Shown here: piece by piece, positions 38,983-47,787 of the stretch | Layout of the letters: each line of letters begins with the position of its first letter | Numbering within the stretch: position 1 is the first letter of the stretch | Assembly (NCBI GenBank): GCA_046350255.1 | Contig: JAXMAV010000003.1 | Span: forward strand, 1 to 64,000 | DNA: 64,000 nucleotides | Direction of reading: 5' to 3' | From: CALDUY01 sp046350255 | Lineage (GTDB): Bacteria > Planctomycetota > Planctomycetia > Gemmatales > Gemmataceae | Program-made: the position numbers and the translations under genes | The notes under the pieces: model-generated | The model's database searches: none | The model's input: the letters and a program-made list of their open reading frames with translations, nothing else | Told to the model about the DNA's origin: nothing

Positions 38983-40305
38983 ATGCGAACTCTTCCTGGT
39001 CGGCTGCGTGTGCTGGTGATCGCCGAGGCTTGCAACCCCGGCTGGAGCAGCGTTCCGCTGGTGGGCTACAACTTCGCCGCCGCCCTGGCCGCCCGGACCG
39101 ACCTGGACATCACCCTGGTGACCCATGTGCGTAATCGCCCCCAGCTCGACTCGGACCCACTCGCCCAGCGGGTTCCCATTCATTACATCGACAACGAATG
39201 GGTGACCGGACCCCTGTTCCGCCTGGGGAAGAAGCTGCGTGGAGGCACCGCGCTCTCGTGGACCACGGGCACCGCCCTGGCGTGGCCTGGCTACCTGGCC
39301 TTCGAGTCGGCCGTGTACCAGCAGTTTCGCCGGCCATTGCATTCAGGGCGGTTCGACCTCATCCATCGCCTGACGCCGTTGACTCCCACCATCCCCAGCC
39401 CCCTGGCCGGGTGGACGACCACCCCCATGCTCGTGGGCCCGCTCAATGGTGGGCTGCCCTGGCCAAAGGAGTTCCCCGAGCTGCGCCGCCAGGAACGCGA
39501 ATGGCTGGTGCCGCTGCGGAATGTCTACCGGCACCTGCCGGGCTACCGGTCCAGCTATCGCCACCTGGCCGGGGTCATCGCCGGCAGCCGACACACCGCC
39601 TCGGAGATTCCCCGCTGGTTTCGCGGTCGGCGCTATTACCTCCCCGAGAACGGGGTGGATCCGGCTCGATTCCCCCTGGCCCAGGACTGGGCCGCCCCGG
39701 AGGATCGCTGGCAGTTCGTCACCGTCGGCCGGCTGGTCCCTTACAAGGGAACCGACATGACGCTCGAGGCCATAGCCGGGTCTCCCCTGCTGCGCACGAC
39801 ACGTCTGTGCATCCTCGGGGATGGACCCGAACGTGGCCGGCTAGAATCTCTGGTGGCGACTCATGGACTCGAGCAGTGCGTCCGATTCGCCGGGTGGTTG
39901 TCTCAGGCCGAGGTGGGGCAGGAGTTGCGACGCTCGCAGGCGTTTGTCTTTCCCAGCCTGCGCGAGTTCGGCGGGGCCGTGGTGCTCGAGGCGATGGCCG
40001 CCGGCCTGCCTTGCGTGGTGGCCGATCATGGCGGACCTGGCGAGTTGATCAACGAAGACTGCGGGGTGGCGCTACCCCTGGGTAGCCGCGACGAGATGAT
40101 CGTACGCCTGCGGTCGGCCATGGAAGAGCTGGTGCGTAGTCCCGAGCGCGCCCGGGCCATGGGGCAGGCGGGCTGCCGGCGCGTGCGCGAGCAGTTCACC
40201 TGGGAGCAAAAGGCCAGCCGGCTGACGACCATCTACCAGGAACTGCTGACCGATGGCGCAGACCGAGAGGTGGAGCGGTGTTCTACCCCCTGTTTGTCGG
40301 CCTGA
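38983..40305 (+). CDS. Glycosyltransferase family 4
   Basis: A 440-residue GT-B fold retaining glycosyltransferase. The N-terminal acceptor domain opens 'LRVLVIAEACNPGWSSVPLVGYNFAAALA', whose core is 'GWSSVPLVGYNFAAALA'. 'VGPLNGGLPWPKEFP' suggests a subgroup seen in exopolysaccharide clusters. The C-terminal nucleotide-sugar domain has 'FVTVGRLVPYKGTDMTLEA' and 'EAMAAGLPCVVADHGGPGEL'. First gene of the rightward unit, 36 bases or less from a predicted sigma-54 start site; GAGG precedes the ATG. It overlaps the polymerase gene by 28 bases. Donor and acceptor sugars are unknown. Confidence 0.9.
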   Translation: MRTLPGRLRVLVIAEACNPGWSSVPLVGYNFAAALAARTDLDITLVTHVRNRPQLDSDPLAQRVPIHYIDNEWVTGPLFRLGKKLRGGTALSWTTGTALAWPGYLAFESAVYQQFRRPLHSGRFDLIHRLTPLTPTIPSPLAGWTTTPMLVGPLNGGLPWPKEFPELRRQEREWLVPLRNVYRHLPGYRSSYRHLAGVIAGSRHTASEIPRWFRGRRYYLPENGVDPARFPLAQDWAAPEDRWQFVTVGRLVPYKGTDMTLEAIAGSPLLRTTRLCILGDGPERGRLESLVATHGLEQCVRFAGWLSQAEVGQELRRSQAFVFPSLREFGGAVVLEAMAAGLPCVVADHGGPGELINEDCGVALPLGSRDEMIVRLRSAMEELVRSPERARAMGQAGCRRVREQFTWEQKASRLTTIYQELLTDGADREVERCSTPCLSA

Positions 40306-41705
40306 TCGCCTGGATTCTCTATCTGGCGACCACCCGGGGCGCGCGCGAGGCACTCTGGCTGGGCTGGCTTCCGGCCATGATGCTACTGCCCGCCTGGATC
40401 ACCACGCGCTCCGGCGCCCTGGTCATCGACCTGCGCACCGGGGCGGCCCTGGCTGTTCTCCTTGGCTTCCTCATCTCTGGCGAAACCCGGTATTTTCATC
40501 GCTTCGTCCTCGGCGACCTGCTCATGCTAGGCCTCGTTGCGACGATGATCATCTCGCAGTACCAGGTCGGTCCGTTTACCCCGCTGACCGGCCCCGAGAT
40601 GGTTCGGCGCTGGATGTTGCCCTACCTGATGGGCCGGCTGTTCCTGGCCGACGCCCGCGATGTTGATCGTGTGGTGCCCATCATCGCCCGGTTGCTGCTC
40701 ATCCTATCGCTGCTGGCCATCTTCGAGAGTGTCAGCAAGGTCAACCCGGTGAATCGAATCCTGGGTAAGACCTACGGCCTGCTCGAGCAGGGCGAGGGAT
40801 ATCGCATGGGGCTGAAGCGCGCCCAGGGCACGCTCGATCATCCCATCTTTTTCGGCATGATGCTTGTGATGATCTTCCCCTGGGCGGTCGAGGCCTGGCG
40901 CCGGGGCCGGCGGGGGTTGGGGCCGAAGTGGTGGCGCTGGCTGCCACTGTTCACGGGAGGGGCTCTGTTTTGCACGGTGTCGCGCGGCCCCCAGATCGCT
41001 GGCATTTTCACCTTCCTGGCCACCATCTTCTTCCGGCGTCCTGCCTGGCGCCTGCCCCTGCTAGGCGGGGTGCTGCTGCTGGGTGGCCTTGCCTACGTCA
41101 ACAAGGCGCTGCTGCTGGAGATCTCCGCGCACATGTCCGGCGAAGCGCACATGGAGCAACGGATCATCACCATCGACGACGAGGAGGTCGAGTACTCCGG
41201 GACCAACCATCGGGTGCTGCTCTTCAAGGTCTACCGCGAGGCCATCGCCCGGACCGGCTGGTTCGGCTACGGCTACTCGCTGCGAAACGTCCCCATCGAC
41301 CCGGAGCAGGCCGACCGCTTCGGCTCGATCGACAACCACTACCTGCTTTTCCTGCTGCAGCACGGCTGGTCGGCCATCCTCGCCTTTCTCAGCCTGGGAA
41401 TCTGCTCCGTTATCTATTTGATGCGCGCGGGCTGGCGACCCGACTTGCCCCAGGCCGGCATCGCCGGTTCGCTCTCCGGCGCCATGGCCGCGGTTCTTGT
41501 CCTGCTCATGTCGGTGTGGTTTTCGCCCGATTTTGGGGGTGTCTGGCTCTTTAACGCAGGTTTGGCAAGCGCTTTGCATGCACTCCCTGCCGTATCACCC
41601 ACAGTGGAAGAACCTCGACCGACGGAGACCGATGTCCCCGTCGCTCGGCCAACCCTGGTGCGTCGGCCCCGCCTGACTGCCGGGCACGCGCCCATCCGAC
41701 CGTGA
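40278..41705 (+). CDS. Wzy/O-antigen ligase-like polysaccharide polymerase
   Basis: A 475-residue integral membrane protein with about ten to twelve hydrophobic segments ('LFVGLIAWILYLATT', 'VVPIIARLLLILSLLAIFE', 'LLGGVLLLGGLAYV' and others). The large loop after the mid-protein helices includes 'FKVYREAIARTGWFGYGYS' and 'DRFGSIDNHYLLFLLQHGW'. That pattern is typical of Wzy polymerases and O-antigen ligases (PF04932-like). It sits between two glycosyltransferase genes and ahead of a flippase gene, which supports a polymerase role. The start is a GTG with a purine-rich GAGGTGGAG just upstream, inside the end of the preceding gene. Confidence 0.82.
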   Translation: MFYPLFVGLIAWILYLATTRGAREALWLGWLPAMMLLPAWITTRSGALVIDLRTGAALAVLLGFLISGETRYFHRFVLGDLLMLGLVATMIISQYQVGPFTPLTGPEMVRRWMLPYLMGRLFLADARDVDRVVPIIARLLLILSLLAIFESVSKVNPVNRILGKTYGLLEQGEGYRMGLKRAQGTLDHPIFFGMMLVMIFPWAVEAWRRGRRGLGPKWWRWLPLFTGGALFCTVSRGPQIAGIFTFLATIFFRRPAWRLPLLGGVLLLGGLAYVNKALLLEISAHMSGEAHMEQRIITIDDEEVEYSGTNHRVLLFKVYREAIARTGWFGYGYSLRNVPIDPEQADRFGSIDNHYLLFLLQHGWSAILAFLSLGICSVIYLMRAGWRPDLPQAGIAGSLSGAMAAVLVLLMSVWFSPDFGGVWLFNAGLASALHALPAVSPTVEEPRPTETDVPVARPTLVRRPRLTAGHAPIRP

Positions 41706-41736
41706 TGCCAGGCTTCTCGAACATCGGAGCATATCC

Positions 41737-42630
41737 ATGGATTCCCGGCGCTTGCTGATCATCACCCCCGCCCGCGACGAGGGGCGCTACATAGCCCACA
41801 CCATTCGCAGCGTGGTGGCCCAGACGCATCGTCCAGCGCTGTGGATCATCGTGGACGACAACAGTCAGGACGACACTGCCGACCAGGCCGAGGCGGCCGC
41901 CCGCGAGCATCCCTGGATTCAGGTGGTGCGCCGCCAGTCGAGTCCCGAACGGCGCGTCGGTCCCGGCGTGGTTGAAGCGTTCTACGATGGCCTGTCGCGC
42001 GTGAACCTGGCCGAGTTCGACTACCTCTGCAAGCTCGACGCCGACCTGGAGTTTGGCCCCACTTACTTCGAGGTGCTGCTCGAGAAGTTCGCCGCCAACC
42101 CGCGCTTGGGCACCATCAGCGGCAAGTGCTACCTGCCCGTCGGCGAGGGGCTGGTGCTGGAACGCACCGGCGACCAGTTTTCGCACGGCGTCGCCAAACT
42201 CTACCGACGCGAGTGCTTCGAGGAGATCGGCGGCTTCGTCCGGCAGGTGATGTGGGATGGCATCGATTGCCATCGCTGCCGGATGCTGGGGTGGGAGGCG
42301 GTGAGTAGCGACGACCCCGAACTGGCCATCACCCATCTGCGCCAGATGGGATCGTCGTTCCGCAGCGTGTACCACGGGCGGCGCCGCTGGGGGCGCGGTC
42401 AATACTTCATGGGCACCCACCCGCTGTATCTGCTGGCCATCACCGCCTACCGCATGGCGGAGCGGCCCTGGGCCCTGGGAGGGTTGTCGATCCTGGCGGG
42501 ATACGTCGAGGCCTGGCTGCGACGTGAGAAACGCTACGACGACCCGGCCTTTCGTAGGCATCTGCATCGCTGGCAGCTCCACGAACTGGGCGCCCGCGTG
42601 CCCGGCCTGCGTCGATTGCTGCCGGCCTAG
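41737..42630 (+). CDS. Glycosyltransferase family 2
   Basis: A 297-residue GT-A glycosyltransferase. 'LLIITPARDEGRYIAHTIRS' is the N-terminal nucleotide-binding strand, 'IIVDDNSQDDT' the first acidic motif, and 'YLCKLDADLEF' the metal-binding DxD motif at about residues 93-98. A C-terminal region with 'RWGRGQYFMGTHPLYLLAI' fits membrane-associated GT2 enzymes. It lies 31 bases after the polymerase gene and in the same unit as the flippase gene. Confidence 0.9.
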   Translation: MDSRRLLIITPARDEGRYIAHTIRSVVAQTHRPALWIIVDDNSQDDTADQAEAAAREHPWIQVVRRQSSPERRVGPGVVEAFYDGLSRVNLAEFDYLCKLDADLEFGPTYFEVLLEKFAANPRLGTISGKCYLPVGEGLVLERTGDQFSHGVAKLYRRECFEEIGGFVRQVMWDGIDCHRCRMLGWEAVSSDDPELAITHLRQMGSSFRSVYHGRRRWGRGQYFMGTHPLYLLAITAYRMAERPWALGGLSILAGYVEAWLRREKRYDDPAFRRHLHRWQLHELGARVPGLRRLLPA

Positions 42631-42687
42631 GTGGATCGCCTGGCGTGCCTTCTCACGAATGAACGACCTCCTTCGCATGGAATTGCC

Positions 42688-44013
42688 ATGTCCGTTGCCA
42701 CTTTGATCCACCCAGGAGCGCCGCAGATCGCCTTCTTGCGTCGGGCCGCCTTCCGCGGCCTGGGCTGGAGCGGCCTGGGCCAGCTGCTCGGGTTGATCAT
42801 CCGCCTGGCCAGCAACCTCATCCTCACCCGGTTGCTCGCCCCCGAAGATTACGGCCTACTCGGATCGGCCATGGTGGTGTTAACCACCCTGGAATGGCTT
42901 TCCGACCTGGGCATCAACCCGGCCCTGCTGCGCCATCCGCATGGCGACCGTGTCTCCTTCCTGCAGACCGGTTGGTGGCTGGGCCTGCTTCGCGGAGTCG
43001 GCCTGACCGCCGTGACCGCCCTGGTCGCCGTCCCGCTGACCCTGTTCTGGAAGCAACCCGCGCTGTTACCGGTGCTGTTGGCCCTGTCGGTTCGACCCAT
43101 CCTGCTGGCGCTGCGTAGCCCGGGCCTGATCCTGCTGCGTCGCCGGCTCCAATATCGGGCCCTGTTCGTGGATGAGCTGGCCCAGACCCTGGTCGGCACC
43201 GCCGTCAGCATCCTCCTGGCCTACCTGACGCACTCTGTCTGGGCCATGGTGGCGGGAACGCTGGTCGGCGCGCTGACCGCCATCCTTGCCTCGTATTGTC
43301 TCAGCGGCATGGTCCCGGCCTTCTACTGGGATCGCGTCGCCGTCCGCGAGTTCGCCGGCCTGGGGCAGCAGGTGCTGTTCAACACCCTGGTGATGGCTCT
43401 CTGGTTGAACCTCGACCGTCTGCTCGGCGTCCGGCTGATCAGCCTGGAAGCGATGGGCTGTTACTTCATTGCCATGAACCTGGCTAGCATCGCCGAGGCA
43501 CTCCTCAGCCGGGGCTGCGAGGTGCATTTTTCTCTGCTGGTGCGACTCGACGAGACCGAGCGAGACGAGCATCAGGATCGCATCCTCGAACGGATCACCC
43601 GGTTTGGCCTGCCGGTGGCCGCTCTGCTGGTTGCCCTGGCGCCGCTGGTCTGCCAGGTGCTCTACGATCCTCGCTATCGCCCCGCCGGGATGCTCCTGGC
43701 CGTCCTGCTCGCCCGGCTGATGTTCCGCTTCCTCGGCCAGATGCAGTTTCAGACACTGCTGGCCGCGGGCAAGGTGCATCACTCGACGCTGGCCTACGGC
43801 ATTGCTCTGGTCGTCCAGGTGCTGACGCTGCCGCTGCTCGCGCTCAAGGCGGGACCGATGGGGCTGGCCCTGTCGTGCCTCATCTCTACGGCCACCTGGG
43901 CACTCACCCAGACCTGGCTGATCCCCGGGCAGGGACCCATGGGCACCTGGCGGCTACTCGTCGCTGCTCTCTACGCGGTCGTGGCCATTCCGTTCGCCTG
44001 GGTGCTTCGCTGA
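42688..44013 (+). CDS. Wzx-like oligosaccharide flippase (MOP superfamily)
   Basis: A 441-residue membrane protein with about twelve hydrophobic segments. The N-terminal 'GLGQLLGLIIRLASNLILTRLLAPEDYGLLG' pattern, in particular 'LTRLLAPEDYGLLG', is diagnostic of Wzx/lipopolysaccharide flippases (polysaccharide_synt_3). It would move the undecaprenyl-linked repeat unit across the membrane to the Wzy-type polymerase encoded two genes upstream. ATG 42688 (MSVATL) gives the usual short cytosolic N-terminus; the frame extends upstream to the previous stop. The gene ends three bases before the convergent second hybrid kinase. Confidence 0.88.
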   Translation: MSVATLIHPGAPQIAFLRRAAFRGLGWSGLGQLLGLIIRLASNLILTRLLAPEDYGLLGSAMVVLTTLEWLSDLGINPALLRHPHGDRVSFLQTGWWLGLLRGVGLTAVTALVAVPLTLFWKQPALLPVLLALSVRPILLALRSPGLILLRRRLQYRALFVDELAQTLVGTAVSILLAYLTHSVWAMVAGTLVGALTAILASYCLSGMVPAFYWDRVAVREFAGLGQQVLFNTLVMALWLNLDRLLGVRLISLEAMGCYFIAMNLASIAEALLSRGCEVHFSLLVRLDETERDEHQDRILERITRFGLPVAALLVALAPLVCQVLYDPRYRPAGMLLAVLLARLMFRFLGQMQFQTLLAAGKVHHSTLAYGIALVVQVLTLPLLALKAGPMGLALSCLISTATWALTQTWLIPGQGPMGTWRLLVAALYAVVAIPFAWVLR

Positions 44014-44016
44014 GCG

Positions 44017-46539
44017 TCACAGACCCTGGAAGATCTGATTGGCCATGATCTCCATCTCGTCGAGCAACTCGTTGATCAGCTCTTCCTCGCGTCCCTCGCC
44101 GATGGCGGCCTCCAGCACCTGGGCCAGCTCGCCGAACTGCGGGTAGCCGTACATCCCGGCCGCGCCTTTCATCTGGTGGGCCAGCTTGAGCCGTTCCGCG
44201 GAAGAAGCCTGGCGCAGCCGGTCTACCTGACCGGCCAGCCCCTGGACATACTGCTTCAGGATCTCCCGGAAATGGGGATCGTTGTGGAAGGTGGAATGGA
44301 TCACTTCTTCGCGCGGAGCGCGCTCCTGAATTAGTCCGGCGATGGACGCCTGCAGGCGACGGAGATCGACGGGCTTGGTGATGTAGTCGTTACAGCCGGC
44401 CTCGAGGCAGCGGTCGCGATCCTCGACCGTGGCATGGGCAGTCAGTGCGATGATGGGGCGATCGTAGCCGCGCTCGCGCAGACGAAGCGTGGCGGTGTAG
44501 CCGTCCATCTCGGGCATCTGCATGTCCATGAGAATCAGGGCGTGCTTCCCTTCCAGCGCCTGCACCACGCCGGCCACCCCGTCCGCGGCCACGTCCACCT
44601 CCAGCCCCATGCTACGGAGATGATAGACCAGCATGCGCTGATTGTCGGGGTTGTCCTCGACCAGGAGAATGCGGCCGGATAGCTCACGGTCGCCAGAAAC
44701 CGGATAGGCCGACAGGCTGTTGCGGTGAATCCCGGAAGGACGGAGGCGCTGCGCGGCCGAGGGGTCGGTCACCCATTCGAGATCGCGCCCCAGGTCGGTT
44801 AGTTCCAGGGTGAAGGTGCTGCCGTGGTCCACCTGGCTTTCGACGGTGATGCGCGCGCCCATGGCTTCGGCCAGGTGGTGGGAGATGCTCAACCCCAGGC
44901 CGGTGCCGTGCGAACGTCGGCGCGGAGTGGGGTCGCCCTGCTCGAAAGGCTGGAACAACCGCGCCTGCTGTTCCGGCGTCATGCCAATCCCCTCGTCGCT
45001 GACCGAGAAGCGCAGCGTGGGAGGCTCCGGGTGACCCTCCAGCCGCAACGAGACCCGCTTGCCTGCCGGGGTGAACTTGATGGCGTTGCCCACGAAGTTG
45101 ACCAGGATCTGCCGTAACCGGGTAGCATCGCCCTTGATGAGACGAGGCACCAGCCCGTCGAGGTAGGCTTCGAGCCGGACGCCCTTTTCCTGAGCATGGA
45201 TGCGCAGCAGACCCAGCGTCTCCTGCACGATCTGCCAGGGAGAGACATCCTGGGTGATCAACTCGAGCTTGCCGGCCTTGATCTTCGACAGATCCAGCAC
45301 GTCGTTGATGATCTGCAGCAGATGGTGCGCGTTGCGCGTGATCGACTCGAGCACCTTGCGAGATTCGTCCCGGGGCAGGGCGGGACCCAGGAGCATCTCG
45401 GCGTGGCCGATGATAGCGCCGAGCGGGGTACGGATCTCGTGGCTGGTGTTGGCGAGGAAGCGGTTCTTGGCCTCGTTGGCGGCCTCGGCAGCCTGGATGG
45501 CCGCGCGCAGCTCGTGCTCGATCTTTTCGCTGCGCGCCACGGCCTCTTGCAGGCGCTGGTTGGCTTCGAGGAGTTCCGAAGTGCGTTGCTCGACGCGTTG
45601 CTCGAGTTCATTGCGCGCGCGACGCAGCCGACGCTGCGAGCGGTGCAGCCTGCCCAGCAGTTTCTCCAGGCGTGCGTTCTGCAGTTCTACCTGCGTGGTG
45701 TCGTGCAGCGTCATGAGGGCCCCCACCACCTGGCCGCGCTCGTCGCGCAGGGGGCTGCCGCTCAGTTGCATCCGTCGTTCTTCCCCGGCGACCCGCAGCA
45801 CCAGCCCACGCTGGCGGATCACCTCTCCGGCCAGGAGTTCGTCCAGCCAGGCCAGGCCCTCGCCCTCCGGGCGCTGCCAGCAGGGCAGGGCATCCAGGGA
45901 GAGGCCAACCAGGGGGCGATCGTCCTGACCCACCGACTCCGCGAAGGTGCGGTTGCACAGGACGATTCGGCGGGCGCGGTCCAGCATGACCACGCATTCA
46001 CTCAACAGGTCGAAGGTGGCGCGAATGCGGTCGTCAGCCTCGGCGTCCACCTTTCGCGAGTCGATGAAGATCACCAGGCCAAGCAAGATCAGCGCGGCCA
46101 TCCCGAGCACGCCCGGCAGCAGCCAGTCTCTCGGCGGATCGGCGGAGGACGGGGCGTGAAACTGCAGGGTCAGCACCATCGGGCGGCCATCGGGCGTTGT
46201 CCCGGGTATCTGCATCGTTAGTGGTGCAGAGGAGTCCTCCGGCCCAGGCGAGCGGCGGTAGATCTGGGCGGGCTGGTCGCCTAGCTGCAACTCGGCCTGC
46301 TTCAGCAGCGCGCTGGATGCAACCAGGCGCTGCATCCGGTCGGGCCAGGCCGAGGAATCGCTTTGGGCCAGTTCGGCCAGCGTGGATTGTCCGAGGCGGC
46401 GGACCAGGTCGGCCGCTCCACCCGGTTGACTGCCACTGCCAGACCGCGCGACAAGGCGTCCGATCAGCACACCGAGGCTGACCAGCAGGAGCAAGGCGCT
46501 AAACAGAAAGAGAGAACGCGTGAGCGTGGCTCTGAACAT
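44017..46539 (-). CDS. Membrane hybrid histidine kinase with REC and Hpt domains
   Basis: An 840-residue hybrid kinase. Two transmembrane helices (about 9-30 and 140-158) flank a 110-residue periplasmic sensor region. Then come PAS (about 165-290), a long coiled coil (290-380), HisKA with 'FLANTSHEIRTPLGAIIGH', HATPase ('NFVGNAIKFTP', 'RRSHGTGLGL'), a receiver ('LILMDMQMPEMDG') and an Hpt ('LAHQMKGAAGMYGYPQFGEL'). The Hpt is strikingly close to that of the H-NOX-linked kinase, so both may feed the same regulator. It lies 168 bases downstream of galE. ATG 46539 (MFRATLTRS) puts the first helix near the start. Confidence 0.93.
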   Translation of the reverse strand: MFRATLTRSLFLFSALLLLVSLGVLIGRLVARSGSGSQPGGAADLVRRLGQSTLAELAQSDSSAWPDRMQRLVASSALLKQAELQLGDQPAQIYRRSPGPEDSSAPLTMQIPGTTPDGRPMVLTLQFHAPSSADPPRDWLLPGVLGMAALILLGLVIFIDSRKVDAEADDRIRATFDLLSECVVMLDRARRIVLCNRTFAESVGQDDRPLVGLSLDALPCWQRPEGEGLAWLDELLAGEVIRQRGLVLRVAGEERRMQLSGSPLRDERGQVVGALMTLHDTTQVELQNARLEKLLGRLHRSQRRLRRARNELEQRVEQRTSELLEANQRLQEAVARSEKIEHELRAAIQAAEAANEAKNRFLANTSHEIRTPLGAIIGHAEMLLGPALPRDESRKVLESITRNAHHLLQIINDVLDLSKIKAGKLELITQDVSPWQIVQETLGLLRIHAQEKGVRLEAYLDGLVPRLIKGDATRLRQILVNFVGNAIKFTPAGKRVSLRLEGHPEPPTLRFSVSDEGIGMTPEQQARLFQPFEQGDPTPRRRSHGTGLGLSISHHLAEAMGARITVESQVDHGSTFTLELTDLGRDLEWVTDPSAAQRLRPSGIHRNSLSAYPVSGDRELSGRILLVEDNPDNQRMLVYHLRSMGLEVDVAADGVAGVVQALEGKHALILMDMQMPEMDGYTATLRLRERGYDRPIIALTAHATVEDRDRCLEAGCNDYITKPVDLRRLQASIAGLIQERAPREEVIHSTFHNDPHFREILKQYVQGLAGQVDRLRQASSAERLKLAHQMKGAAGMYGYPQFGELAQVLEAAIGEGREEELINELLDEMEIMANQIFQGL

Positions 46540-46707
46540 CGCGGCTCCTTGGCCCTGGGAGCGAGTCCCCCACCGCTTCAAGTCTGATGTATACCACGGC
46601 CCAGGGCAAGGAAGACGAGCCACTCGACTTTCTGAATAATTACCTGCCCCGGCGTTCTCACGGCGCGAGGCGGGCCCGGAGGACGTCAGGGCGTGCCGAA
46701 GCAGCCT

Positions 46708-47748
46708 TCAGATGGAAGGATTCAGCAGGAGATTGGCCCCGGTCAGTTTCCGAGCATTGGCCACCACAGGCACGTAGCCGCGCGGATGCGATCGGTGCCA
46801 ATGCCAGGCCGTTTCGACAATCTCCGCGATGTGGGGGTAGCGAGGCTTCCAGCCCAGTTCCTGGCTGATGCGTTCGGGCGAGGCGATCAGGATCGCTGGG
46901 TCGCCGGGTCGCGGGTCGGCCAGGCGATGGGGGATCGGTCGGCCCACCACCTCCTCGCAGGCGCGCAGGACCTCGAGGACCGTGGTGCCGGTTCCGGAGC
47001 CCATGTTGTAGGCGGCCTCCCGGCCCGGACGCAGCGCCTCGGCTGCCAGTCGGTGTGCCTCGGCCAGGTCTTCGATGTGGATGTAATCGCGGACGCAGGT
47101 ACCATCGCGGGTGGGCAGCTCGTGGCCATAGATGGTCAGCTCGGGTCGCCGACCGGTGGCCACCTCGAAGATGATCGGAATCAGGTGCGTCTCGCGCTTG
47201 CGGCACTCACCGTTGCGTCCATCGGTATCGGCGCCACTGGCGTTGAAGTACCGCAGGAGCGTGTAGCCCAGCCCGTGGGCGCGAGCGTAGTCCTGAATGA
47301 GCCACTCGGCCGCCAGCTTGCTCCGGCCGTAAGGCACCACTGGGATCTGCGGCGAGGTCTCTTGCAGCGGCATCTCCGCCTGGAAACCGTAGGTCGCCGC
47401 CGTGCTGCTGAACACGATGCCTTTCGCACCGGCGACCAGCATGGCGTCGAGGACGCTCTTGGTTCCCTGGACGTTGATCCGGTAGTACAGCTCCGGGTTG
47501 GTGATCGACTCGGGGACGCTGGCGACGGCGGCCAGGTGGATCACCACCTCGGTCCGGTGCTCGATCATCGTTCGGGTCAGGTTCCCCGTGTTGAGAATGT
47601 CGCCGACCACCAGACGATCTGGCGGGACGGCCGGAGCGTTCCCCTCGGAGAGGTTGTCGTAGGCGATGGCGTCGTGGCCATGGTTCAGGAGCCAGCGCAG
47701 ACAGGCGCTACCGATGTACCCTGCGCCGCCAGTGAGAAGGATTCGCAT
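46708..47748 (-). CDS. galE: UDP-glucose 4-epimerase
   Basis: A 346-residue short-chain dehydrogenase/reductase of the extended GalE class, interconverting UDP-glucose and UDP-galactose (or related sugars). NAD-binding 'LLTGGAGYIGSACLRWL' opens the protein. The catalytic residues are S/T in 'FSSTAATYG' and Y-x-x-x-K in 'VPYGRSKLAAEWL'. 'LRYFNASGADTDGRNGECR' and 'CVRDYIHIEDLAEAH' are GalE signatures. It supplies nucleotide sugar for the surrounding exopolysaccharide locus and lies 39 bases downstream of the hddC-gmhB fusion in the leftward unit. Confidence 0.94.
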   Translation of the reverse strand: MRILLTGGAGYIGSACLRWLLNHGHDAIAYDNLSEGNAPAVPPDRLVVGDILNTGNLTRTMIEHRTEVVIHLAAVASVPESITNPELYYRINVQGTKSVLDAMLVAGAKGIVFSSTAATYGFQAEMPLQETSPQIPVVPYGRSKLAAEWLIQDYARAHGLGYTLLRYFNASGADTDGRNGECRKRETHLIPIIFEVATGRRPELTIYGHELPTRDGTCVRDYIHIEDLAEAHRLAAEALRPGREAAYNMGSGTGTTVLEVLRACEEVVGRPIPHRLADPRPGDPAILIASPERISQELGWKPRYPHIAEIVETAWHWHRSHPRGYVPVVANARKLTGANLLLNPSI

Positions 47749-47787
47749 CGAAGGTCTCTCGAGAGGTGTGAACAGGGACAGGTAACG

